From Calendula officinalis (taxonomy: Eukaryota > Streptophyta > Magnoliopsida > Asterales > Asteraceae), in assembly GCA_963853835.1 (NCBI GenBank), contig OY970826.1:1348001-1412000 (forward strand): a stretch of 64,000 bases of DNA. The letters are read 5' to 3'. Shown piece after piece: positions 45,980 to 56,684 of this stretch. How positions within the stretch are numbered: the stretch's first letter is position 1; the number at the start of each line of letters is the position of its first letter. A program made the translations under genes and the position numbers. Under the pieces are notes generated by a model. The model ran no database searches, was not told the origin of the DNA, and worked only from the letters and a program-made list of their open reading frames with translations.

Positions 45980-46786
45980 TAGACCTGGCAATGGAGCGGG
46001 TTTTGACCCTGATCCGATCCGAACCCGCAAGAAATAAATGGGTTTGGATCATAGTTTATGATTCGTTTACCCGCTAACGACCCGTACCCGCTAACCCTTT
46101 TACTAAAAGGGTCGGGTATGGATCAATACCGATCCGATCCGTTTATAACCCGCCCCGCATTTAAATTTAGAAAAAAAACTAATTTTTATTTTTTATATTT
46201 ATGGTTTATATAATTTCTCTCTTTAAAAACCAATAGAAATTACGAAGTTAGAAGTTAGAAATCACGACTCTAATTTTTCAACTTTATTCATTGATTTGTT
46301 GCTTAGTTGTTGTCGACTATTAAAATTATATATAAAAGGTTTTTATGTAATGTGTCATGTGTTAACATACATTTAATGAACCAAATTTTTCTTAACTAAC
46401 GTAATTTGACATTAGTGAACTATTAATTTTTATATGTTGTACCAAATATACTTATCCTAAAACTAAGAAATCAGAATATTAAAATTTAATACAAAGGCAA
46501 AATAGATATTTAATATTTTTTATAATATGCCTTAGGGTATATATTAGCAAAACTTATATAAAATATTCAAATTGACAACCATTTTACAAATTAAAATCAA
46601 GAATCATGTACGGTAAATGGGTCGGGTAATTGGGTTGGATATCCGCTGATTTGGTGGATAAGGGTATGGGTTCGATTTTTCAAAACCCTGCGGATCACGG
46701 ATCGGGTTTGGATCATCATTTGAAATTTGGTAAAAGGGTTTGGATCAAGGCTGATCCGCTCCAAACCCGCTCCATTGCCAGGTCTA
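45980..46786. mobile_element. hAT-type non-autonomous element, 807 bp
   Basis: The TIR is TAGACCTGGCAATGGAGCGG, with CCGCTCCATTGCCAGGTCTA at the other end; these 20 bp are perfect. The 8-bp flanks AACGACGC (45972-45979) and AATGACGC (46787-46794) differ at one base, the target duplication length of hAT elements. The subterminal regions are GATCCGATCC and ACCCGCTAAC strings. The AT-rich centre has no transposase. Confidence 0.9.
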
Positions 46787-46796
46787 AATGACGCCC

Positions 46797-46811
46797 GGGG
46801 GGGGGGGGGGG
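46797..46811. repeat. Poly-G run (15 G)
   Basis: Fifteen consecutive G immediately right of the hAT target duplication. Confidence 0.95.
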
Positions 46812-47113
46812 TGTTAGGTAACATCCCCCTTGCTTGGTCGGTTTTTGAAGAGAGGGAAACACCCTCTCTTCTTCTCTTTGCTCCTTCATTTCAAACATTA
46901 TCCAAACCATTACACTATTTCATTGCTCTCACTCTCTCTAGTGTTCTTCTTTGTTCTTGAGCTCCTTGTGGTCAAATCTCTTGCTTAATCTCGAAATTCA
47001 TACTAGGGTTTGTGTAGAAGAAGCTTAGAAGTAAGTTGCATCTTCTCCCTTACTTGTTTATGATGTTGTTGACCTTTGCTATGAACTAGGGTTTGTGAAT
47101 CTTGTTGATTTTG

Positions 47114-47822
47114 TAACACCTCAAATTTTAATACAAAACATTTGGCCAAAATAATCATTTAATAAAGAGGAGAACTATCCCAAAATACGGATTTATAAAA
47201 ACCTTTGGTGTGAAAATCAGAGTATAAGTTTGGTGTTACAAAATATATCAAAACCAAAGCTAAGTCTAAATCCGTTCTAGTGTTCTTCTACTCTAGGCCC
47301 CGCATCTCTATCCATGCGTACCTAAACCTTCGATCCCGAACCTGAGTACATAGCAAAACAAACAAGGAGCACGTGAGACAAAAACGTCTAGTGAGCTACA
47401 TGGGTTTAGACCAAATAATAATAATAATCATAAGACATATAAATAATTATACAAGTAACTCATCCATCTATCTAGTCACCCTATTGTGACTCTATAATCC
47501 TTGCTTTCCTAGCAATCATATCTAGTTATCGAGTCGTCCCCAACTAACTAGAACCACATTAACTTACTAACCGGGGATCCCCCGCATTAATAAGCTTCAA
47601 GGTAAAGGCAAGAGGGAATCGCCCAATCTACCTATACCTGCCTTACTCGCCGGACTACTTCTAGTTAGCAAAACTACTATCATGGAATGGGCCGATGGGG
47701 ATCCGCCCAAATGCTCCCCATTCCATACGTCATGACCGGTGTGACAATCTTCAAAATCTGATGTTTGACCCGACTATGATTGTAACCCACTTTGTCTTGG
47801 TACAATCAGTTCATTAATGAAA
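47114..47822 (-). mobile_element. Truncated gypsy LTR related to the intact element
   Basis: It begins TGTAACACCTCAAATTTT and contains GAACCTGAGTACATAGC, CGTGAGACAAAAACGTC and ACATGGGTTTAGACC. These correspond to the same order of blocks in the 48420-50219 LTR. It is a diverged relative lost after about 0.7 kb. 47823-48414 shows no recognisable feature. Confidence 0.6.
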
Positions 47823-48419
47823 GCAATCATTTTTCATTTAAGTATAACATAAATCATACATTTTATGTTGTTGGTACAAATCGTTATAATATATGCACAT
47901 GTCAACGTCAATTTATCTGTGTTTATACAATGAAAACTGCAACTTAGCGAGTTGGTGACATAACGTAAACGTGAACTAGACCAAAAAAAAAAGTATATAT
48001 AAATTTTATAATTTATACTGAAATACTAGTTCAACCAAAGTAAATGGTACAAAAATGGGTACAAACTATCTTATTATAATAAAGATACAAGCTTAATATT
48101 TAGTACAATATGAGAATATCGAAAGTGATCAAATGTATTTATGAAGTGATATGATTAATTTTGTAAAACCTCAGTTAAACTATTTTACGAGACCAACATA
48201 CCAGTATTCACGTAATTGATATACCTATTAAAAGTTTTAAACAGATACTTTTATCCAAACTCTAACTCTCGTACGAATATGTAACAAACTAACCGGAGCT
48301 TATGGGATTAAATTAATTGACCAGTTACCTATCATCCCACCACCCCCCATGATCCGGTAAACAACACGTGCCCTTCATGTTTTATGATTATTTTATTCCA
48401 TTTAAATCAATCTGATCAC

Positions 48420-50219
48420 TGTAACACACCGATTTTCAACCCAAATTAAAACTTTTAAAAACAAAGGTTTAAGTCTTTACAAACCGAATATAAAAATATG
48501 GTTTAACTAAAACATTTGGAATAATTAGTAAGTATCAAAACCGGTGTTACAAATATATCAAAACTATAGTCTAGGGAATTAAATAAGTACACCGAGCTAA
48601 TCCATCCAAATGCTAACTACGGGCCGCCTAATCTTTTGCTCCCGAACCTGAGTACATAGTCAAAATAAACGTAGTACGTGAGACAAATATCGTCTCGTGA
48701 GAAACATGGGTTTTTGACCCGGTTAGAAAGTAATTTGCAATAAAATAATAATTAACAATTATCAAATTACACATAGACAATCAATCTCTAAGGCTTGCCA
48801 TAAGCCAAACACATACGTAACGGGCCTCCCCGAAACAACTCCCCCGATGTGGGTTATCTAGGTAAACTCCCCCGTTTCCGGGTTATCTATTTGCTCCCCC
48901 GATTTCCGGGTTATCTCAAACTCCCCCGTTTCCGGGTTATCTATTTCTCGACATACTACTCTTGCGCAGGGTGGTACCGCCCCAAGTAGTAGCCACTAAC
49001 TCCCCCAACTTGTGTGGGTTATCTAGGATCCAATCGATTAGCTACCACATAACAAATCATCAACTTGGGTCAAGCCCATATCACAACTTAATCATACTAG
49101 TGGTAACTAAACAACAAGTTCACAATACAATTCAATTCATTTCAATTAAATTAAATCATACTCTATCAATTCATTCTTTTCTTTATTAAAATATTTATCT
49201 AATAAAGACTCTACAATCATTTCAATTCATAAACAAGGTTTACTATGTACTCAGAGAATATCACATGTACTCACCTTAGCAATGCTATCCAACAATTGTG
49301 TTCAACAACACAATCCTTACTTCCAAATTGAGGAAGTACTTCCAATCTCAAGGTCTTCTTGACCTAACATCAATATCAATACAAAAATCTAGTTATAATC
49401 CATAACTAGCTACTAAGTAGCCCATCTAAACATTCCCAACCACCAAGTTCATACAACTTGGTGGAAATCTCAAACCCTAGTTCAAGATTTTCCATCATCA
49501 ATCACAAATCTAACTTGTACACATTGATTACAAGTCCATAAGGAGTGTTTTACACTCATGAAAGTTCATCTTCCCCAAAGATGATATGGTGGGTTCCCAA
49601 AACCACCATTGTTACCCATACCAAGCTCAAAATGAAGGTAACTAAGTGAAATAAGCAAGAATTCTTACCCTTGATGCTTAAATCCTTCAAGAAGATGAAA
49701 ATTTGAGCTCCTTAGCTCCAAAAACCGCCCAAATGCTCTCAAAAACGGCTGCTATAAGTCTAGGGTTCGTAGGTGTTATGAGCCCTAGCTTCTACACTAC
49801 TTTATATACTCCAGACAGCCCTCGCGCCACTCTCGCGTTTGGCTCGCGCCGCGAGGTGACGCGGGATGTCCTCTTGGTCGCCGCAGGAAGCCCGAATTCG
49901 CGCCCCGCTCGCGCCGAGTTCGCACCGCGAACAAAACGCGAGCTCGACGCGAATTGCTCACGTCTGATATCTGATCTTGCTGTTTGAACTCGCGACTGAC
50001 TCGCGACTGCCTCGCGCTGCGAGGTCTGTCTGGGTCAGTTTCTTGCCTTTTAAACTTGTTTCCATCCAAGTCTTGACCCATACTTGGTTACACCAAGTCC
50101 CAAACATCCCAATACTCGATAGAACACAAACCGAAATGTAATCTAACATAAATAATGAAAATTCACATAAATCCCGAATAATTACACGAAATGAAAAACG
50201 TAAAATTACGGTCGTTACA
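48420..50219 (-). repeat. Gypsy 3' LTR (left in window)
   Basis: 1800 bp. It contains four CCCCCGNTTTCCGGGTTATCT-like units (about 48840-48945), which suggest a small internal repeat of CTCCCCCG..GGGTTATCT, and the CpG-dense island at 49820-50024. Confidence 0.95.
49820..50024. promoter_or_regulatory. CpG-dense CTCGCG/CGCGAG island in U3 (3' LTR copy)
   Basis: About a dozen CTCGCG, CGCGAG or TTCGCG units in 205 bp, within an otherwise AT-rich LTR. In element orientation the island lies directly upstream of the TATA box at 49801-49808. Confidence 0.7.
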
Positions 50220-50236
50220 ACTATCTACCCCTTAAG
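50220..50236 (-). promoter_or_regulatory. Polypurine tract of the gypsy element
   Basis: On the minus strand CTTAAGGGGTAGATAGT directly precedes the LTR start TGTAAC. Confidence 0.65.
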
Positions 50237-53200
50237 AGGATTCCGTCCTCGGAATCGTCTCATAATCTACAAAATCCGGGTAGCGTTTCTTCATCTCATC
50301 TTTGACTTCCCAAGTCAAATTTGGCCCAAGGGAATGCTTCCACTTGACCAACACTAGCTCAATCTCTTTGTTTCTCAATTTCTTCGTTTGGGCCTCCAAT
50401 ATGGCCTCGGGCTCTTCAATCAACCGGTTGGGTGCATCGACCCGCAAATCTTGGAGTGGAATAATATTCTCCACTTCACCCACAAATTTCTTCAAATTAC
50501 TAACATGGAAGGTGTCATGGACACCTTGCAACTCGGGTGGAAGCTCTAACTTAAATGCTTGTAAGCCTACCCGTTTCAAGATCCTAAACGGGCCTACATA
50601 CCTTGGGCTCAATTTGCCCTTCTTTCCAAATCTCATCACGCCCTTCCAAGGCGACACCTTCAACATTACCATATCACCGACATTCAAGTCGTATGGTCGC
50701 TTTTTCAAACCCGAATAACTCCTTTGGCGGTCTTGTGCTACTTTCATATTCCTTTGTATTATTCCAATTTTCTCATTTGTTATTTTCACAATCTCGGGGC
50801 CCGTGAGTTTCGTCTCACCCGCATCTAACCAACACGAAGGCGTCCGACACTTTCTCCCATACAATGCCTCAAACGGTGGCATCTTTATTGTCGAGTGGTA
50901 ACTATTGTTATACGAAAATTCAACTAACGGTAAATGTTCATCCCATTTACCGCCAAAATCTAATACACACGACCTCAACATATCTTCAACCGTTTGGATC
51001 GTTCTTTCGCTTTGACCATCGGTTTGCGGATGGTAAGATGTGCTCAATCTCAACTTAGTTCCCAACTCTTCTTGGAGTGATCTCCAAAATCTCGAGGTAA
51101 ACCTTGCATCCCGATCGGACACAATCGACAATGGTACCCCATGCAAACGGACAACTTTATCAACATACAATTTTGCCAACTTCTCGAGTGGCATGGTTTC
51201 CCTAATAGCTAGGAATAACGCACTTTTCGTTAACCTATCAACAATCACCCAAATGGCGTCATGATTCCTACTCGTCTTTGGGAGTCCAACAATGAAATCC
51301 ATTGTGATGTCATTCCATTTCCCGGCCGGCACTTGTAACGATTGTGCAACACCATAAGGCACTTGGTGCTCGGCTTTCACTTGTGCACACGTGGCACATT
51401 TTGATATGTACTTTGCTACCCTCGACTTCATCACGGGCCACCAATAAATTTTCTTCAAGTCTTGGTAAGTCTTTGTACTTCCGGGATGGATCGAATACTT
51501 AGACTTGTGAGCATCATTCAACAACACTTTTCGGTTTCCACCGAATTTCGGGACCCAAATTCGCCCATTCACGGTTTTCAACCCTTGACCATTTTCTTCA
51601 AATACTTGGTTCTTTCCCAACCTCTCTTGTCTATACTCGTCTTTTCCCATCACTTCCACTTGTGCGGTTTTTATACTTTCAATAAAGCTACACACTACAT
51701 CAATCCGCATCAACTTAGCCTTAACCGGCTTTTCATAGACTTTTCTACTCAAGGCATCGGCTACCACATTAGCCTTTCCCTCGTGATAAACGATCTCACA
51801 ATCGTAGTCACTAATCAACTCGATCCACCTTCTTTGTCTCATATTCAAGTCTTTTTGTGTGAACACATACTTGAGACTTTTGTGATCCGTGTACAAGATA
51901 CACCTGGTACCATACAAGTAATGCCTCCAAATTTTCAAGGCGAAAATAATCGCCGCCAACTCTAAATCGTGAGTTGTATACCTTTCTTCCGCATTCTTCA
52001 ATTGTCTTGAAGCATAAGCTATCACTTTACCTCGTTGCATTAAAACACAACCGAGACCTTTATTCGAGGCGTCACTATACACCACGAAATCTTCCATACC
52101 GTCGGGTAGAGTGAGGATCGGTGCATTGCACAACTTTTCTTTTAACAAGGCAAAAGCACTCTCTTGCTTCTCCCCCCAATCAAACTTCACGTCTTTTCTC
52201 GTTAACCTAGTGAGTGGGACCGCCACTCGAGAAAAATCTTCTATAAACCTTCGGTAATAACCGGCTAACCCAAGAAAGCTTCTAACTTCGGTTGGAGTCT
52301 TCGGTGCTTCCCAATTCTTCACCGCTTCAATCTTAGACGGGTCAACTTTTATCCCGCTTCGAGATACCACATGACCAAGAAATTGCACTTCCCGCAACCA
52401 AAATTCACATTTTGAGAATTTAGCATACAATTTTTCCCGTTTCAACACTTCTAGAGTTTGCCTCAAATGGTCTTCATGTTCTTCTTCGGTTTTGGAGAAA
52501 ATAAGAATATCATCAATAAATACTATGAGAAATTTATCGAGAAAAGGTTTACAAACCCTATTCATGAGATCCATAAAAATAGCCGGGGCATTCGTCAAAC
52601 CGAATGGCATAACTAGAAATTCATAATGACCATAACGGGTCCTAAAAGCCGTCTTCTCGGTATCACCTTCCTTGACACGAACTTGATGGTAACCCGATCT
52701 CAAATCAATCTTGGAGAAATAATCGGCCCCTTGAAGTTGATCAAATAAATCATCTATCCTTGGCAAAGGATATCGGTTCTTAATTGTCATCTTGTTTAGC
52801 TCTCGATAATCGATACACATTCTCATGGAACCATCCTTCTTCTTCACAAATAAAACCGGTGCACCCCATGGTGACGAACTAGGACGGATAAAACCCTTAT
52901 CGAGCAAATCTTGAAGTTGAGCCATCAACTCTCTCATTTCGGTGGGAGCTAGACGATACGGGGCTCGGGCAATTGGCATCGCCCCCGGGACTAAATCAAT
53001 ACGAAACTCGACCTGTCTCTCCGGTGGCAAACCGGGCAAGTCATCGGGAAAAACTTCGGGAAAGTCTCGAATAATCTTCACATTTCCAACCGACTTCTTT
53101 TCTTTTCTTCCATCAAGGACATAGGCTATAAATGATGCACACCCTTTCACTAAACATTTTCTTTCCTTAATTGCGGTTAACAAGTTTGGCATACGATGCC

Positions 53201-54878
53201 TCTTTTCCCCATAAATGTACACTTTTTCATTTTCGGGAGATTTAATCGACACTAATTTCCTTCCACATAAAATCTTGGCTTGGTGGATTCCCAACCAATC
53301 CATCCCAATAATTACATCAAAAGCCTTAATTCCCATTGGCATCAAATCAACATTAAACTTCTTGTTATCGATTTCCAACTCACAATTTCTATAGACATGT
53401 TGAACCATAGAGGTTTTCCCATCGGCTACTTCTATTTCATACAATTCATCAAGTAATTCTAGTGGAACCTTAAACTTAGCACCAAATTCATGAGACACGA
53501 AAGAATAAGTAGAACCCGAATCAATCAACACATAAGTGGGTATGGAGTTTATGAATAAGGTACCTGAGACGACATCATGAGTCTCCTTGGCTTCTTCACG
53601 TGTGAGTTGGAAGGCACGACCTTTGACCTTCATCGGCTCCGGTTTCTTGTGAGCGGTTGACACCAACGTTTCGGTTCCTTTCTTCGGGCAAACATTACTA
53701 TAGTGCCCCTTCTCATGACATGAGAAACATTCCACTTCATCAAGGCTTTTAACCTTGCAATCTCTAGCCTTGTGGCCAAAACGACCACATTTGAAACAAC
53801 CATTGGAATCCGCCTTACACTCTCCCTTGTGGTCCCTACCACACTTCCTACATCCACCAACACTTCCTTGTTTTGACCCGCTCGGGGCAAACTTGCTTTT
53901 CTTGGATGACCCCGAAAAACCTTCAAACTTCCTCTTCTCATTACCAACCGATCTCTCTTGCACTCTTCTCTTGCTAATTTTTTCGACACTTCGGGCGACA
54001 TTGATCGCCTCATCAAGAGTGGTTGCCCTCTTCACTTCGAGCTCATATTCCCATGGTAACCCATTGGCAAACCGAACCACACGACTACGTTCGGTTGGGT
54101 AAGTACTTGACACAAACGGGAGGTATCCCGTGAACTTCTTGGTATACTCATCCAAGGTCAAATTGCCTTTCTTGAAGTGCAAGAACTCTTCCAACAACTC
54201 CTCCAACTCCCTTTCGGGGCAATACTTCTCCTTGAGTCTCCTAGTGAACTCATCCCACGACATCTTGTAAATGGCTTTCTTCCCCAAGGTTTCATACACG
54301 GTGTCCCACCATGTAAGAGCATCATCTTTGAACAAACGTGAGGCATAAGTCACCATATCTTCCTCCTTGCACTTACTACTCTCAAGCACACGTTCCGTCT
54401 CTCGAATCCATTGAACCGTCACTTTCGGTTCCGTACTCCCGAGATAGAAGTCGGGACGGAAAGCAAGGAATGTCTTGTAAGAACATCCTTCCCGTTCAAT
54501 CTTTCTCTCTTCACCACTTTCCCCATTGGAGGATTTCTCGGTCGGGTTGGTGTTTCCCGTTGACTTAGTCTTAGTGAGTTGAGGGGAATCTTCACCTTCC
54601 TCCCTCTCCTCCTCGAAAAGACGTTCCTCCTCCTCTCTTTCCTCATCATCAACTCCTAAGTTCAACCGATCATTTATGATCCGGTTAACATCTTGTTGCA
54701 TCACATTTCTCATATTAGTGAGCATGGATTGAATGGCCTCCATTGTTACCGGGGTATGGTTATTCCCGATACCCGAGTTGGCCAATCCATTCCCGTCTTG
54801 ATTCAAATTCGAAGCTTGTTCCCCATCCAACAATCGACCACTTCTCGTTCTAGCCATCTTACTATAATAAGATGTCAA
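50232..54878 (-). CDS. gag-pol: Gypsy Gag-Pol polyprotein (1548 aa)
   Basis: One frame encodes all proteins needed for retrotransposition. Gag spans residues ~1-400, with a retrotransposon gag core (FRPDFYLGSTEP, ALTWWDTV, FLHFKKGNLTLDEYTKKF) and CCHC knuckles CFKCGRFGHKARDC (~360-373) and CFSCHEKGHYSNVC (~381-394). Then come the aspartic protease (VLIDSGSTYSFVS, ~450), reverse transcriptase (YPLPRIDDLFDQL ~703, FIDDIL ~785), RNase H (VYSDASNKGLGCVL ~930, TDHKSLKYVF ~1000), the integrase HHCC finger (~1125-1165) and core (DFIVGLPKTSRNHD, VSDRDARFTSRFW, HPQTDGQSERTIQ ~1290). The C-terminal ~80 residues (EEPEAILEAQTKKL, VKWKHSLGPNLTWE) form a chromodomain-like end typical of Tekay/Del. No stop or shift is seen. 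Met 8 (MARTRSGR) is an alternative start. Confidence 0.96.
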   Translation of the reverse strand: MTSYYSKMARTRSGRLLDGEQASNLNQDGNGLANSGIGNNHTPVTMEAIQSMLTNMRNVMQQDVNRIINDRLNLGVDDEEREEEERLFEEEREEGEDSPQLTKTKSTGNTNPTEKSSNGESGEERKIEREGCSYKTFLAFRPDFYLGSTEPKVTVQWIRETERVLESSKCKEEDMVTYASRLFKDDALTWWDTVYETLGKKAIYKMSWDEFTRRLKEKYCPERELEELLEEFLHFKKGNLTLDEYTKKFTGYLPFVSSTYPTERSRVVRFANGLPWEYELEVKRATTLDEAINVARSVEKISKRRVQERSVGNEKRKFEGFSGSSKKSKFAPSGSKQGSVGGCRKCGRDHKGECKADSNGCFKCGRFGHKARDCKVKSLDEVECFSCHEKGHYSNVCPKKGTETLVSTAHKKPEPMKVKGRAFQLTREEAKETHDVVSGTLFINSIPTYVLIDSGSTYSFVSHEFGAKFKVPLELLDELYEIEVADGKTSMVQHVYRNCELEIDNKKFNVDLMPMGIKAFDVIIGMDWLGIHQAKILCGRKLVSIKSPENEKVYIYGEKRHRMPNLLTAIKERKCLVKGCASFIAYVLDGRKEKKSVGNVKIIRDFPEVFPDDLPGLPPERQVEFRIDLVPGAMPIARAPYRLAPTEMRELMAQLQDLLDKGFIRPSSSPWGAPVLFVKKKDGSMRMCIDYRELNKMTIKNRYPLPRIDDLFDQLQGADYFSKIDLRSGYHQVRVKEGDTEKTAFRTRYGHYEFLVMPFGLTNAPAIFMDLMNRVCKPFLDKFLIVFIDDILIFSKTEEEHEDHLRQTLEVLKREKLYAKFSKCEFWLREVQFLGHVVSRSGIKVDPSKIEAVKNWEAPKTPTEVRSFLGLAGYYRRFIEDFSRVAVPLTRLTRKDVKFDWGEKQESAFALLKEKLCNAPILTLPDGMEDFVVYSDASNKGLGCVLMQRGKVIAYASRQLKNAEERYTTHDLELAAIIFALKIWRHYLYGTRCILYTDHKSLKYVFTQKDLNMRQRRWIELISDYDCEIVYHEGKANVVADALSRKVYEKPVKAKLMRIDVVCSFIESIKTAQVEVMGKDEYRQERLGKNQVFEENGQGLKTVNGRIWVPKFGGNRKVLLNDAHKSKYSIHPGSTKTYQDLKKIYWWPVMKSRVAKYISKCATCAQVKAEHQVPYGVAQSLQVPAGKWNDITMDFIVGLPKTSRNHDAIWVIVDRLTKSALFLAIRETMPLEKLAKLYVDKVVRLHGVPLSIVSDRDARFTSRFWRSLQEELGTKLRLSTSYHPQTDGQSERTIQTVEDMLRSCVLDFGGKWDEHLPLVEFSYNNSYHSTIKMPPFEALYGRKCRTPSCWLDAGETKLTGPEIVKITNEKIGIIQRNMKVAQDRQRSYSGLKKRPYDLNVGDMVMLKVSPWKGVMRFGKKGKLSPRYVGPFRILKRVGLQAFKLELPPELQGVHDTFHVSNLKKFVGEVENIIPLQDLRVDAPNRLIEEPEAILEAQTKKLRNKEIELVLVKWKHSLGPNLTWEVKDEMKKRYPDFVDYETIPRTESS

Positions 54879-55065
54879 CCCAATTAGAATCCAATAAGTT
54901 GACTAAAAAGTCAAAATTAAACATAAGAATAGCTCGAAATTAAACAATTCCCTCAATGGTCAACCCTAATCCTTAAAGGTCAACCTAACTTCCTATAGAA
55001 CATAATGTCCCAAAAGCAAAGTCTAAGTCTAGGGTGGGTAACCAACCTAATTCACTTAGACTAAT

Positions 55066-55077
55066 GCTCTGATACCA
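55066..55077 (-). promoter_or_regulatory. Primer-binding site, initiator tRNA-Met
   Basis: TGGTATCAGAGC on the minus strand, three bases from the right LTR. Confidence 0.9.
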
Positions 55078-56461
55078 AGTTGTAACACACCGATTTTCAA
55101 CCCAAATTAAAACTTTTAAAAACAAAGGTTTAAGTCTTTACAAACCGAATATAAAAATATGGTTTAACTAAAACATTTGGAATAATTAGTAAGTATCAAA
55201 ACCGCTGTTACAAATATATCAAAACTATAGTCTAGGGAATTAAATAAGTACACCGAGCTAATCCATCCAAATGCTAACTACGGGCCGCCTAATCTTTTGC
55301 TCCCGAACCTGAGTACATAGTCAAAATAAACGTAGTACGTGAGACAAATATTGTCTCGTGAGAAACATGGGTTTTTGACCCGGTTAGAAAGTAATTTGCA
55401 ATAAAATAATAATTAACAATTATCAAATTACACATAGACAATCAATCTCTAAGGCTTGCCATAAGCCAAACACATACGTAACGGGCCTCCCCGAAACAAC
55501 TCCCCCGATGTGGGTTATCTAGGTAAACTCCCCCGTTTCCGGGTTATCTATTTGCTCCCCCGATTTCCGGGTTATCTCAAACTCCCCCGTTTCCGGGTTA
55601 TCTATTTCTCGACATACTACTCTTGCGCAGGGTGGTACCGCCCCAAGTAGTAGCCACTAACTCCCCCAACTTGTGTGGGTTATCTAGGATCCAATCGATT
55701 AGCTACCACATAACAAATCATCAACTTGGGTCAAGCCCATATCACAACTCAATCATACTAGTGGTAACTAAACAACAAGTTCACAATACAATTCAATTCA
55801 TTTCAATTAAATTAAATCATACTCTATCAATTCATTCTTTTCTTTATTAAAATATTTATCTAATAAAGACTCTACAATCATTTCAATTCATAAACAAGGT
55901 TTACTATGTACTCAGAGAATATCACATGTACTCACCTTAGCAATGCTATCCAACAATTGTGTTCAACAACACAATCCTTACTTCCAAATTGAGGAAGTAC
56001 TTCCAATCTCAAGGTCTTCTTGACCTAACATCAATATCAATACAAAAATCTAGTTATAATCCATAACTAGCTACTAAGTAGCCCATCTAAACATTCCCAA
56101 CCACCAAGTTCATACAACTTGGTGGAAATCTCAAACCCTAGTTCAAGATTTTCCATCATCAATCACAAATCTAACTTGTACACATTGATTACAAGTCCAT
56201 AAGGAGTGTTTTACACTCATGAAAGTTCATCTTCCCCAAAGATGATATGGTGGGTTCCCAAAACCACCATTGTTACCCATACCAAGCTCAAAATGAAGGT
56301 AACTAAGTGAAATAAGCAAGAATTCTTACCCTTGATGCTTAAATCCTTCAAGAAGATGAAAATTTGAGCTCCTTAGCTCCAAAAACCGCCCAAATGCTCT
56401 CAAAAACGGCTGCTATAAGTCTAGGGTTCGTAGGTGTTATGAGCCCTAGCTTCTACACTAC

Positions 56462-56469
56462 TTTATATA
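56462..56469 (-). promoter_or_regulatory. TATA box of the gypsy 5' LTR (TATATAAA)
   Basis: TATATAAA on the minus strand sits a few bases downstream of the CpG-dense island, about 410 bp from the LTR start, consistent with the U3/R promoter. Confidence 0.6.
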
Positions 56470-56479
56470 CTCCAGACAG

Positions 56480-56684
56480 CCCTCGCGCCACTCTCGCGTT
56501 TGGCTCGCGCCGCGAGGTGACGCGAGATGTCCTCTTGGTCGCCGCAGGAAGCCCGACTTCGCGCCCCGCTCGCGCCGAGTTCGCGCCGCGAACAAAACGC
56601 GAGCTCGACGCGAATTGCTCGCGTCTGATATCTGATCTTGCTGTTTGAACTCGCGACTGACTCGCGACTGCCTCGCGCCGCGAG
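56480..56684. promoter_or_regulatory. CpG-dense CTCGCG/CGCGAG island in U3 (5' LTR copy)
   Basis: Same island as 49820-50024. At several positions where the copies differ, this one has the CG dinucleotide and the other has CA or TG, as expected from methylation-driven decay. Confidence 0.7.

Larger units (their letters stand above)
45665..47113 (+). mobile_element. Truncated gypsy-type LTR, split by a hAT element
   Basis: TGTAACATCCCTAAACCC at 45665 is an LTR start of the type seen in Tekay-like elements. The same unit appears to resume after the hAT insertion at 46795 with leader-like DNA (GAAGAGAGGGAAACACC, then two ACTAGGGTTTGTG strings). It is cut at 47114 by the start of another LTR in the opposite orientation. 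No internal region is present. Confidence 0.45.

Noticed and set aside
49703..49987. 94-codon frames in the gypsy LTRs (also 56364-56648 and opposite-strand frames)
   Set aside because: They are identical in both LTRs and arise from the CpG-rich repeat; there is no evidence of translation.
55066..55080. tRNA gene fragments suggested by GGTATCAGAGC matches (also at 17850, 29920, 38771)
   Set aside because: Each is only a primer-binding site next to an LTR; there is no cloverleaf around it.
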